The notes beneath the pieces are model-generated. The model saw only the letters and a program-made list of their open reading frames with translations. It was not told the origin of the DNA and did not search any database. Position numbers and translations under genes: made by a program. From assembly GCA_034620365.1 (NCBI GenBank), contig JAQGEQ010000300.1, positions 62,001 through 126,000 of the forward strand: a DNA stretch of 64,000 nucleotides, read 5' to 3'. Each line of letters starts with the position of its first letter. The first letter of the stretch is position 1. Positions 1 to 10,440 of the stretch are shown piece by piece. This DNA is from Pegea sp. RAD2-039. Its lineage: Eukaryota; Chordata; Thaliacea; Salpida; Salpidae.

Positions 1-298
1 CTGCATTACATTTCATATTAAAGTACAAAAGTAAACTTAAACTTATATATAAAAATCTGTTTGAGCAAATGTTGAGTAATATAGAAAGTAATAACTCTAT
101 TTATGATATTGCTTTTTTTGTGGAAAAAATCATTTAAGTTACTTTTCACAATATTTAGAAAATATTAATTTAAGCTACAGAGTATTTAATTCGACTAACG
201 ATTTTGAATACTTGTAAACTCACTTTGTTAACTTTAAACTCCGTAGATCAAAACGTTTGTTTTTCTTAAAGTTAAGATTTTTTGATTTTGAGCATTTT

Positions 299-500
299 AT
301 GATTTTTTTGCCTACTTTAGCCAAAAAAAGGCCATGTATTTATGTTTCAGGGCAATAATTTTAAAGATTTAGATATTTCCTATGTAGCAGGATTCAACTG
401 GATTCAGATGGACTGATGCTGTAAATTACGGGCGTTGCAGGAGCTGCCAGAAGAAAATTGATCACTATTATTTAAGTTATCTTAAATTAAAAGCTTTTTA
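299..500 (+). pseudogene. FLYWCH-like small ORF, frameshifted copy
   Basis: Homologous to the intact 66-codon frame at 43994-44194. The ATG is kept, but one additional A in the A-run near 325 and one additional base in the GTAGCAGGATTC region near 387 shift the frame by two in total, so it is not restored. The copy at 15998 shares both lesions, so they arose before those two units separated. No function can be claimed for this copy. Confidence 0.55.
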
Positions 501-977
501 GTTTTATCAATGTGATGTTAACTTTATAAGTTTTTCTATTAAACTTTTTATATTAACGAATGATTTGATCACGCTTACATTCGAAATATTTCATTTCTTA
601 ATATTATTTTTTATAATATCTATTAAATGATTTAATATTTTTAAGGTTCACTGTTTGTACCTATGCCTTAGCAAAACTTATTTTAGAGATTCGATACTAA
701 AGAAATTTTTCTTAACAGATTATTAAAGTTTTAAAGTATTTAAAATTTAAGAACTTTAAAATAACGTCAGTCAAATTTTGTACATCTATTTTTTACTGAG
801 AGATAATTAAGAAAAAGATTTAGATAAAGAAAGTGAATTATGTAAGAAAACAAAAACGTTATAAACAAAATCGTTAAACAGTTTTAAAATATCAATAATT
901 ACAATAACTGTTAGTATTGTTACTTTTACTAAGAATTATAGTTTAATAAGTTAAAAATAAATCAATTTTTTTTCTAG
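501..977. other. AT-rich stretch upstream of Q1
   Basis: No reading frame or repeat of note. It ends in a clear polypyrimidine tract and acceptor (TTTTTTTTCTAG) immediately before the Q1 exon, so it most likely represents intron. The same stretch precedes Q2, Q6 and Q7. Confidence 0.5.
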
Positions 978-1620
978 GGATGGAAATGACTTCCCTCAAA
1001 CTAGAATAGAAGAAAAGAAGCAAGAAAGACGAGAACTAGAAGGACAAGAACGAGAAAGACAAGGACGAGAAGAACAAGAACGAGAAGGACAAGAACGAGA
1101 AGGACAAGAACGAGAAGAACAAGAACGAGAAGGACAAGAACGAGAAGGACAAGGACGAGAAGGACAAGAACTAGAAACACAAGAACTTGAAAGACAGCAA
1201 TGGGAAATACGAGAGTTTCAAAGCAAAGTGCTACAGATGCCACAACTTCACCTAAAAAGACAAAGACAACAGGAAATACAAGAACAGCAACTGCAAGAAA
1301 GACTACTGCAACGACGTCTGTGGGATATACAAGCGTATCATCGACAACAGAATCTACAATTACAGCATCATCACCAACATAGACAAGAGAGACCAGAGCA
1401 ACAACAACAGGAAGAACAACAACATCTGTGGAATATAATAGAGTATCAAAGACAATTGATACAATTGCAACAAAGCTACCAACAAAGTCAACAACGTTAT
1501 CGTGAAAGACAAGAACAACAAGAAATACAAAAAGAGCAGCAGATGGAGCGGCAGATGCAACGAAATCTGTGGGAAATACAAGATTGTAGACTACATGTGC
1601 TACGATTGCAGCAACTGCAA

Positions 1621-2150
1621 GAACAGCAAGAAGGACAACAGCAAGAAGGACAACAACAAGAAGGACAAGAAGGACAACAGCAAGAAGGACAACAGCAAGA
1701 AGGACAACAGCAAGAAGGACAACAGCAAGAAGGACAACAACAAGAAGGACAACAACAAGAAGGACAAGCAAGAAGGACAACAGCAAGAAGGACAACAGCA
1801 AGAAGGACAACAGCAAGAAGGACAACAGCGAGAAGGACAACAGCAAGAAGGACAACAGCAAGAAGGACAACAGCAAGAAGGACAACAGCAAGAAGGACAA
1901 CAGCAAGAAGGACAACAGCAAGAAGGACAACAGCAAGAAGGACAACAGCAAGAAGGACAACAGCAAGAAGGACAACAGCAAGAAGGACAACAGCAAGAAG
2001 GACAACAACAAGAAGGACAACAGCAAGAAGGACAACAGCAAGAAGGACAACATCAAGAAGGACAACAGCAAGAAGGACAACAGCAAGAAGGACAACAGCA
2101 AGAAGGACAACAACAAGAAGGACAACAGCAAGAAGGACAACAGCAAAGTA
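1621..2150 (+). repeat. 15-bp tandem array (QEGQQ) in Q1
   Basis: About 35 copies of CAAGAAGGACAACAG with occasional CAACAA variants. The unit has no stop in any of the six frames: forward QEGQQ, KKDNS and ARRTT; reverse LLSFL, VVLLA and CCCPS. The long opposite-strand ORFs here are therefore shadows. Confidence 0.95.
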
Positions 2151-2462
2151 GTAGGCAGGAAGCTGGACAAAAACAGCGGCAGGAACTACAAGGCTATCAA
2201 CAATATGTACTACAATTGCTACAACATCACCTACAAAAACAAGAACAACAAGAAAGAGAAGAACAACGAAAAAAACGAGAAAAACAAAAAATACAACAAC
2301 GTCATCGTGAAAGACGAAAACGACGAGAAAAAAAAGAACAGCAGAACCAGGAACAACAACTACAACAACTTCTTTTAAAAATACAAGAGTATCAACGACA
2401 ACAAGAATTGATATTTCAACAACGTCACCGAGAAAGACAAGAAAAACAAGAAAACCACCAAC

Positions 2463-2943
2463 AACAACAACCAGAAAGGCAACCAGAACAACAACAACAA
2501 CAACCAGAACAGCAACCAGAACAACAACAACAACAAACAGAACAGCAACCAGAACAACAACAACAACAACCAGAACAGCAACCAGAACAACAACAACAAC
2601 AACCAGAAAGGCAACCAGAACAACAACAACAACAACCAGAACAACAACAACAACAACCAGAACAGCAACCAGAACAACAACAACAACAACCAGAAAGGCA
2701 ACCAGAACAACAACAACAACAACCAGAACAACAACAACAACAACCAGAACAGCAACCAGAACAACAACTACAGCAATTTCTTTTAAAAATAGAACAGTTT
2801 CAACGACAACAAGAATTGATATTTCAACAACGTGACCGAGAAAGACAAGAAAACCAACAACAACAACCAGAACAGCAACCAGAACAACAACAACAACAAC
2901 CAGAACAGCAACCAGAACAACAACAACCAGAACAGCAAGAAAG
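2463..2943 (+). repeat. PEQQQQQ tandem arrays at the 3' end of Q1
   Basis: Runs of CAACCAGAACAACAACAA encode PEQ followed by poly-Q. They are interrupted at about 2770-2850 by a non-repetitive module (LQQFLLKIEQFQRQQELIFQ) that resembles an earlier one (LLLKIQEYQRQQELIFQ), so the segment itself looks duplicated. Confidence 0.9.
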
Positions 2944-2959
2944 GCGAGAGCAACCATAA

Positions 2960-4511
2960 AGACAATCAAACTTAAAATGATAACTAATGCTTAGAAATAC
3001 ATTTTTATTGAATATTTTTTCTTCTGAAACTTCAAACTTTGTAACATTGACATTTAGTTCGTCTTATATGAAGATTTTATTCAAAACTCTGTTCTATTAA
3101 TATTTTTTTCGAAAAGTAAATGTAAAAGTTAATAAAATAGAAAATGTAAATTGCAAAACTGAAAAATATTTAATGATTTTATATCAATTTATAAAAATAT
3201 ATAAATTTATATAATTATCAATTTATTTATATTTATTTTAACGACATTTTTCAGCAACTTAAATTGACTTATAATTAAATTAATGATTAAAGTGTCTTAA
3301 CTGAAAAAAATGCTAATATTTACTAATTAAACTGCAATTGATACATTTTGAATAGATAGTTAGACGTTTTTGTTCTTGACACATACAAATTAACGAAAGA
3401 ACTAGATAAAGTTTGTTGTTCCCATTTTTGTTATTAACATAACTTTTGTTTTTTGTATTATCAACTTAACTGTCGTGTTTGCTGATTTCTGGTTCTTTAG
3501 ATGAAACTTCTTATAAAATTGAATTTGGTCTTATGACATTTATGATAACGATTGGAATAATAAATCTAACTTAATATCAAAACCAAATTTTAAGAATAGA
3601 AACTACAAATCGTCTGAAAGCTCATTTAAAAGTTTATAAAAAGTTTTTCATTTTCTTTAAAAAAATTAAATTAAAATTTGAATTATGAATGGAGATTACA
3701 AACAGAGGCATTTGTATGAATTCTTTGGTGGTTAAATATCTACCATTGAAATAAAGTTTGGAACAAAAACCAATTTTTTCAGTTTTTCGCAAATTTCTAA
3801 AAAAATAATTTTTTTGGAATACTTTTGGAACCAACTTGTTCAACGGACTGATAAGAAAAAGTTGTTTGTCAACTAAATAAGTTGAATTGTGTTAAACTAC
3901 TAGTTACAATTTACTTGTATTTTGTTTTGATGTCTCATATTTATATAAATTAAACTTGTAAATTAGATACAAGAGATAGATAAAGTTCGATTAATTGTAG
4001 CTTAATATCAAGAAAGCTTTCATTGTACCACATTATTATTCGCTAGATACAAGATAAAAGTTAGATAATTATTTTATTGACAGAAAAAGCCTTGACTTGC
4101 ATATATACTTGAAAATCTAATTTCTTTTATTCTATTTGGAAAAGAAAATAGAAAATAAATTTACATATCCTAGTAAAAGTAAAAGTTGAATAAGTTTGGC
4201 TTTCTATTAAATACAACGTTGTGATATTAATAAATATCTTTATTAAAAAGATTATATTTAAAAAACTGCATCAGAGCTACCAAATATAAAAAGTAATTTG
4301 AAAATTGATTCTTCTTGACTCTATCACTAATAAATAGTAATTGTTGTCGGTTGTTTGTAGAAATATGAACTGTTTGCGTCAGTCTGGAAAATAATACTTC
4401 TTATAAAAGTTTATTAAACTTTCGTATATAAAAAACACACTTGTCAGTCACTAACCAGGTAACTTAGGACATTATCGAACATTTAATATATTAATTATTA
4501 TTAAAGTTGTC
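2960..4511. other. AT-rich tail between Q1 and the first tRNA pair
   Basis: No supportable gene. The same tail follows Q6 (46260-47811) and Q7 (61610-63180). Its right part, from about 3867, also follows S1 and S4. A minus-strand frame at 3634-3843 is broken by a stop in the copy after Q6, so it is unlikely to be coding. TATA/ATTT microsatellite near 3190-3240 varies in length between copies. Confidence 0.6.
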
Positions 4512-4515
4512 AAAA
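4512..4515 (-). terminator. Pol III T-run terminator after tRNA-Asp
   Basis: On the minus strand TTTT follows the tRNA-Asp 3' end by 4 nt (GGAGTTTATTTTG). No T4 run lies between the two tRNAs, so this is the first terminator for the pair. The same arrangement is kept in all eight T blocks. Confidence 0.6.
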
Positions 4516-4519
4516 TAAA

Positions 4520-4591
4520 CTCCCCGTCGGGGAATCGAACCCCGGTCTCCCGCGTGACAGGCGGGGATACTCACCACTATACTAACGAGGA
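4520..4591 (-). tRNA. tRNA-Asp(GTC), copy 1
   Basis: A 72-nt cloverleaf beginning TCCTCGTTAGTATAGTGG with anticodon GTC at residues 34-36, T-arm GGTTCGATTCC, acceptor strands TCCTCGT/ACGGGGA and discriminator G. This is the standard eukaryotic tRNA-Asp sequence and has internal A and B boxes. It is second in the pair, 8 nt after tRNA-Ile. Confidence 0.97.
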
Positions 4592-4599
4592 CAAGAACA

Positions 4600-4673
4600 T
4601 GGCCAGTACGGGGATCGAACCCGCGACATTCGCGTTATTAGCACGACGCTCTAACCAACTGAGCTAACCGGCC
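4600..4673 (-). tRNA. tRNA-Ile(AAT), copy 1
   Basis: A 74-nt tRNA beginning GGCCGGTTAGCTCAGTTGG, with anticodon AAT (residues 35-37), anticodon stem TCGTG/CGCGA, T-loop TTCGATC, acceptor GGCCGGT/ACTGGCC and discriminator A. It is first in the Ile-Asp pair. Compared with the other copies its spacer to tRNA-Asp is 8 nt, not 9. Confidence 0.97.
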
Positions 4674-5014
4674 ACGACAGATAATCTCAAATTTGTTATT
4701 TATTCCAAATATTTTTACTTTTATTTGAAACTTATTCTTTCTAGGAAATCAAATCGAAAAGTTGAAATTATTTTCTTAAAGTTTCTGATTTTATTCAATT
4801 TAAAATATTTTTAAGTGACATAAATAAAGAATTATAAGTTTAATAATTACATATATTTTATAGGAAGTAGATATCTTTATATTATTGAGACAATCTATTT
4901 TACTAAATAATATTTTTGAAGTTTATCTTATTCTGTTTCTTAATACTAAAATATTTCTAATTTATTTTTCAAATTTTATTGAAATCATCAAATCATTGTC
5001 GATAATTATGAACA
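4674..5014. other. AT-rich flank upstream of the tRNA pair
   Basis: Sequence conserved in every T block, beginning AAATTTGTTATTTATTCC. It contains no gene that I can see. As it lies 5' of tRNA-Ile it would hold any upstream Pol III element. Confidence 0.5.
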
Positions 5015-5203
5015 TCGTCTCAGATTCTTCAAATTAGATACTTTAGATATTCGACGGATTAAATACGACTTAATTCTTATTTTCAAAATTATCCACAATT
5101 TAATTGACATTAAGTTTGATGATCTCTTTTCCATTAGTCCTTCCTTCAAGTTATATCAGTTTAAACGACACACATTACATCTTAATAAGCTCATATCACC
5201 TGG
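5015..5203 (+). mobile_element. LINE reverse-transcriptase C-terminal fragment, 3'-truncated
   Basis: The plus strand reads RLRFFNLDTL.IRRIKYDLI and continues as a degenerate version of the C-terminal region of non-LTR retrotransposon polymerases (compare the longer copy at 11848). It stops abruptly at CTCATATCACCTG, where the P block begins (GGCTCAAAGGCTTACG). The same junction is present at 20802, 48505 and 63872, so it predates the duplications. Confidence 0.7.
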
Positions 5204-5243
5204 TATTTAGGCTCAAAGGCTTACGCAAATATAGCGATTGAAG

Positions 5244-5366
5244 ATGAATAAGATAGCGCGTCACGAACAATTATTACGAATGAAGAAATATGAAAGATGG
5301 GAAATATTTGATAACAGTAAAGATTTGGTTAAGATTCGTAGTTTTGTGAGTGATATCAAACAATGA
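5244..5366 (+). other. 41-codon open frame, not conserved
   Basis: ATG to TGA encoding MNKIARHEQLLRMKKYE and onwards. The copy near 20840 has lost 4 nt and the copy near 48545 has ATAAATAAG in place of ATG. It is probably a fragment of an old mobile element and not a gene. Confidence 0.2.
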
Positions 5367-5429
5367 AAGTAAGTTACAAGTAAAAAAGAGGTTAGAAAAC
5401 GTTCTAAATTCAATAAATTTCAAATCTTT

Positions 5430-5541
5430 TATGTAGTATGTGAGTTGTTCTCAATTTGAATTTCAAATCCTTGGTTTTTTCAAATTCTTTTGATGTTATT
5501 CCTAATGCACCAATCACAAATGGAAGTATTTTAGTATTCAC
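5430..5541 (-). mobile_element. Second retroelement fragment (VIGALG motif), internally deleted
   Basis: The minus strand reads TKILPFVIGALGITSKEFE, matching the short conserved block I/VPxVIGALG that often lies downstream of reverse transcriptase in animal retroelements. About 25 nt present in the copies at 21011 and 48720 are missing here. It lies just 3' of the microexon gene. Confidence 0.5.
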
Positions 5542-5846
5542 ATAAAATAATTAAACTTTGAATTAACTAATTTAATAAGTTCAATCTGCTTTGAATATTT
5601 TACTTCTTTACGTTCTTACGTTCGAATTTCTTTTTTAAATATAAACTATTTAATCTGCTGTTTAAAATAAAACAAAAACTTGATAAAATCATAAATATTT
5701 TACAAAGAATAACATTTATTTGTAAACGAGAAATCCATTTACAAACAACAATTAACTCGACAAAACTTCTGAAAATACAAGAAGTTTGTTTATTTGTTTA
5801 TCAGCAGATATACAAAAAATGTTTCTAATTCAGTTCCATCATTCAA

Positions 5847-8800
5847 CTACATCTTCTGAAAATGAAAAATTGAATAAATAAACAGAAGTTTTATTTTCAG
5901 TTAAAATTAAAAGAAATTTTATAAAATGTTTTAAATTGTTTTTTAATTGCTAGAATAAATTTTCACAAATATAAGGCTTCCAAATTAATATAATTTTAAA
6001 ATAAGTAGATCATATAAAATATCAATTTTTAATTTACATTTTCTTACGCATCCAAAAGTAAAAACTCGAATCAGAAAGTTTCTAAGTATCTTCTTTTTCT
6101 GCAAAATAATTCATTAAATTTATTATTTGACTTATTTCATGTTAGAAAAGCAAATATTGTTAATTTAGAAAAATGAAATTCAAAGAAATCAAAAATCTTT
6201 GCATAGAAATTAACTAATTTAATTTTCTTTAATTTATATTTAACATCATGTATTAGTATCAAGTTTTATTGTATAGTGTTATTATAAAATATTTTAATTT
6301 ATATTTAACATCATGTATTAGTATCAAGTTTTATTGTTTAGTGTTATTATTAAATATTTTAATTTATATTTAACATCATGTATTAGTGTCAAGTTTTATT
6401 GTATAGTGTTATTATTAAATATTTTAATTTATATTTAACATCATGTATTAGTCTTCACTTACAGATAATTTTTTGATGGCATCTTTCTTGATTGTGTTAA
6501 CTACGTTGGCCTGTATTGAACAATTTACTACTTAATTTGAGAAACATCAAATTTGAATATAAATATTAACTTATTAACAATAAATTCAATCAATTTTATA
6601 TCTAATTAATAAATATAAATTAAATGACAAAACTTACCGGTCTGCTTTCAACATTTATATTCTTAGGTTTTTCATCTGGGATATTTTGAGCCTGAATAAA
6701 ATCGATTAAGATTTATATGAAGGTGGAAATAAAAATATTAATTTCATTTCGAAGACATACTTTGTAAAAGTTGTCTAAAGTAGTGACAATAATTTTATTA
6801 GTTTAATTTTCTTACTGAAATATTAAATAGAATTAATAATTAAATCAGATTAAAACTTATCAAGTAAAAGTAATATAATATCAACATTAAATCACAACTA
6901 ACTGGTTTGCTTTCAACATTTTGAATATTTTTATTATCATCTACGCTTTGCTTCTGAAAAATTAAAATAATAATTATTCTTTTTTGCAAACACTAGATTA
7001 AAAACAGCAGAATTACAAACATTTAAATATTAAATAATATTTTCTTTTAAAATTCAAAAATTTTACTAAAAATGAGAATTAGTTTGATTAATTTAACAAC
7101 AAATTGAAGTTAAATAAAAAATTTAGATCAGTAAAAATTATTTCAATTATTTTAATTGAAAGAAAACTATTTTGTATTTAATTTAAATAATTCTTCAAAA
7201 CAAAAGAAATTAGGTTTACATCAAATTAATATTTACCAAAACTGGATTCACCAAATTATTGCTGGTTTCTCTGCTATCAGTTTCCTAAAAATCACAATTT
7301 TATCTTTTATCTTTTGAAAGTAGCAAAAATGAAACTAATTATTTGATATTTTTACAAGATTATCAACTATTTAATTTAATAATTATAACTTGGAATAAAA
7401 TTATAACTAAAAAAGTATATATTAAACTTAATAAACAAAATGGCTAATTATTTAAATCAAAAAACTGACATTCAATCTTAATTTAAAGTAAACTAAACTT
7501 AAAATATTTATTTCTTAACACATACTAGCAGAAAGAAATATATTTTTATGTGTTTGAAATATTTTATTTGAATTTTTTATTTTGTGTCTCTGTATAATTG
7601 TTATAATATTTTGGTCTTAGAAAAACTTATAATATTATTATTTTATACAATAAAAGCGAACGATACTCAAATTAGACAAATGCAAGTGAAGCAGCAAAAG
7701 AAGTAATATTTTGTTTCACAACAATTATTAAAATCAATTTAACAAACAAATGATAACTTGGTAATAGTCTTACCATCGAAGATACTGATGTAAGTGAAGA
7801 CGTCTCACTTGTATTATATTCTATATTGTCCTGTTACAAATAAATGATTTAAATGAAAGTTTATATTATATTTATTTTATAATTAAGTTTTAAAAATCTA
7901 ATCTCACCATTAAACCATTTTTATTCTCGTTTATTTTGGCCAATTCTAAAACTGCCTCAATAACCTTAAATAAAATAATTTTAAATTAGAATCAAGAACA
8001 GACTGAAATTAGAAGAAACAGAAACTCACGCTGGAAGCTATCGAATCATCATCATCTTCCGAATCAGACAACTGAAAGATATTTTTATGTTTAGATTTTC
8101 TACTTCTACTTTAATTATTTTGTTGTAAAAGTATCGAAACTTTGATAAATATTTGATGTTAAACTGATTTAAATTTAGTATGACCATTATTATTTTATTA
8201 AAAGTTAATTATTAAAAAGTATCCTTTTTTAATATATATAGAAATTAAATAAATATCTTTATAAGTTTTGATATTTTTTATATAATTTATATCAAAGGTA
8301 AATCTTTACAATTTCATTTTCTTCTTTAATAATTTCAACAACTGATGAGGTTTTCTATAAGAAATTGAGTTAAACAAAAACTGTAATAACTTATTCAGTC
8401 AACTGTTATCAATTATTAATTTACATTTAAGTATAATTAAAGATAAATCAAATAATTTCGGATAAAATGCTGCAAATCTATTTACAAATCAGTCATAAAA
8501 CTACTACAAAAGACAAGCAAGTGTTATCAGTAAAGAAAATGTTGAATTAACTCACTGTATTGCAGTCAATATCATTTTCAACAGATTCTCCAACAACAAC
8601 TGAATTAACAGCTGAAAATAATTTCAATTTTGTATTAAGATTTAAAATTCTACAATTTAAATGACAACATAAACAAAATCATAATCATAAAGTAACAAGT
8701 TTAAAAAATCAGCTTAAATTCAATAATTCCGAAAAACAACAAAATTTTGTCTGCTACACTTACTTAAGTGCTTCATGTATTCCAACTAAAAATAAATCAA

Positions 8801-10375
8801 TAAATTAATTTTGCATATTAACAGAATCCCTAAATTATATAAAGTAATTATTCAAAGATTTATTGAGTTAAACAACTAAATGAACTTAAAAAATAAATAT
8901 TTAGAATTTTAAAAACAGTTTTTAGCGGAATAATCAATTGATATTTAAAATAAATCAATTTACCAACAAACATTTCCATTGTTGCAGGTTAAAGATATTT
9001 CGTTCCAAGAATTCTAAAATATTTTATATGTTAATGTAAGAAGTTAGAATCAATTAATTCTCTAACCTGAACATTCTTTTTCTTTAAATTTACCTTAAAA
9101 CAAAAAATTTAGTTTTAAAAACTGATTATCAGTTGCATTAAGACATTTAATTTAAAATATATTCATTTAAAACTAAAAGTAAACTTACCGAACATTGATA
9201 TTTCAAATATCACTAATTTTGGCTGAAAACGTTGAAAAATTAGTTAATTTAAACAAAGCAAGCTTGTTATTTATTTTATAATAGTTATTTAAAAGTGATA
9301 TTAATAAAGTTAACAAGTTTATTTACTTACCAGTTGGAAATATAATTCGTTTAAATGTAGGTGATTCACTTCATATAAGTGAACTTCCATAGTATGATCT
9401 GAAATCAAAATAATAATATTTACTCATGAACTACAAAGTGTTAATGTTACTTGTAATTTATTACAAGGTTAAAAAAGAAAATGTTAGATTGAAAAATACT
9501 TACCAAGTAAGTCTAGTCGCTTATTCATCTCGAAAAATAAATAATTCTATCTGATGAAAAGATATTTGTAAATAGCAAGACATAAAATTGATTTTGACAA
9601 CTACTTTTTAATTATAAAGTTTTAAAATTAACTTAGTTAGTTTTAACGATAAAAGCTATTTAATGTATTCTGATATTTTTGCCGATTTTGAAATAACAGC
9701 AAACTAAAACTACTTATTAACATTTGAAAGTATTCAAGGAAACAATTTGAGATAACTAATAGTTTTGTTTGCGATTTCAAAATAGCTGAACCAAATATTA
9801 AAATTAAATAGAGTAATTGCATAATTTCCATTTAAATTATAATATAAAGTATAAATCGATATTAATTTATTCAGTAACTATCTAAATTAATAAATTAATC
9901 ATGACTATTTCATAATTCTCAAATATGATTTGAAACTTTAAAAGATTTACTTATTTATTTTAATTTAATTAAGTTTTAAAAGAACGATGTACAAACCTCA
10001 ATAAAGTAGACAATTAAAAGAAAAACTTTTTTACAAGTGAGTTATGAAAAATTGGTTATTACGTCATAAATGCTAGTATTGTTGTCAAAATAATTCAAGT
10101 TAGCTCGTTATTAACATTAAAAAATTAGTTATCTTGATTAATTGAATATTTATTTATCTTTCAGTGAAATCATTTTTAAAAAATCGTTTTAAACAACTCA
10201 TTAACCAAAACTCAAAAACATTTTTCTAAAATTATTTGATTAAATAACCTAAAGTGAAGTACTACAATTCTCTCATAATAATAATTAGTAAAAACAAAAC
10301 TAATAATGAATTTACAAACAGTTAGTTGAAGAGCTTACTTCTAATCTTAAGATCGCTGGTTCTTAAACTTTTCAT
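5847..10375 (-). CDS. Microexon gene, copy 1 (17 exons, about 247-251 aa)
   Basis: Exons in 5'-3' order: 1a 10339-10375 or 1b 9504-9528 (each with its own ATG); 2 9331-9398; 3 9189-9222; 4 9067-9093; 5 8964-9013; 6 8764-8785; 7 8556-8611; 8 8310-8354; 9 8030-8071; 10 7908-7964; 11 7774-7830; 12 7237-7284; 13 6903-6953; 14 6638-6691; 15 6463-6510; 16 6048-6098; 17 5847-5855 with stop TAG. All introns are GT-AG, and phases agree at every join. Exon 1b to 17 total 744 nt. Exons 8-16 are all symmetric (0-0). Peptides include MNKRLDLL (1b), LSDSEDDDDSIASS (9), ETDSRETSNNLVNPVL (12), KQSVDDNKNIQNVESKP (13), AQNIPDEKPKNINVESRP (14). The N-terminal third is helical and hydrophobic, the middle acidic and Ser-rich, the C-terminus basic (KKKILRN). 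There is no signal peptide. AATAAA lies at 5715-5720. Family unknown. Evidence for coding: exon integrity across three copies against indel-rich introns. Confidence 0.8.
6229..6453. repeat. 65-bp intronic minisatellite, about 3.4 copies
   Basis: The anchor TAACATCATGTATTAGT recurs at 6241, 6306, 6371 and 6436, a period of exactly 65 bp. It lies in the intron between exons 15 and 16 and ends against exon 15. Copy number differs in the other two gene copies. Confidence 0.95.
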
Positions 10376-10384
10376 AATCAGTCT

Positions 10385-10425
10385 CTGGGCTCTCTTGAAA
10401 TACTTTTAGTATAAATAACTTAGCA
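10385..10425 (-). promoter_or_regulatory. Candidate TATA promoter of microexon gene copy 1
   Basis: On the minus strand TTATTTATACTAAAAG (centred near 10413) lies about 40 nt before the ATG of exon 1a, leaving a very short 5' UTR. The element is kept at 26086-26095 and 54289-54298 before the other two copies. Exon 1b has no comparable element, so it may have a different promoter. Confidence 0.4.
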
Positions 10426-10440
10426 TAAACCGGTCACCCA

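Larger units (their letters stand above)
978..2959 (+). pseudogene. Gln/Glu/Arg-rich long exon Q1, frameshifted
   Basis: A single long exon after a strong acceptor at 976-977. Read as G|GAT GGA AAT it gives DGNDFPQTRIEEK, then an E/R/G/Q repeat, a helical Q/R/E-rich module with recurring W and L ([14 protein letters not shown]), a 15-bp array encoding QEGQQ, a module starting SSRQEAGQKQRQEL, and PEQQQQQ arrays ending in QERREQP and TAA at 2957-2959. A 2-nt loss near 1766-1769 (GGACAAGCAAGAAGG) moves the reading to the ARRTT frame, which ends near 2151; the C-terminal half is open only in another frame. The composition predicts a long coiled coil or disordered protein. I recognise no enzyme domain. 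It may be a recent pseudogene, or the lesion may be tolerated within the repeat. Confidence 0.55.

Noticed and set aside
1200-1382. 60-codon plus-strand frame MGNTRVSKQSATDATTSPKK recurring at 16990, 44908 and 60217
   Set aside because: It is an alternative frame of the helical Q module; the Q frame runs straight through it and is longer.
1001-2170. Long minus-strand hydrophobic ORFs (LLSFL, VVLLA or CCCPS repeats) over every Q exon, up to 592 codons
   Set aside because: They are reverse-frame readings of the 15-bp and CAA-rich arrays, which lack stops in all frames; they change frame with each indel and have no splice or start context.
3634-3843. 69-codon minus-strand ORF in the tail after Q1
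   Set aside because: The copy after Q6 has an in-frame TAA and other changes, so the frame is not maintained.
6229-6453. Regular repeats considered as a CRISPR-like array
   Set aside because: The 65-bp units are contiguous without distinct spacers, AT-rich, and lie in a eukaryotic intron.
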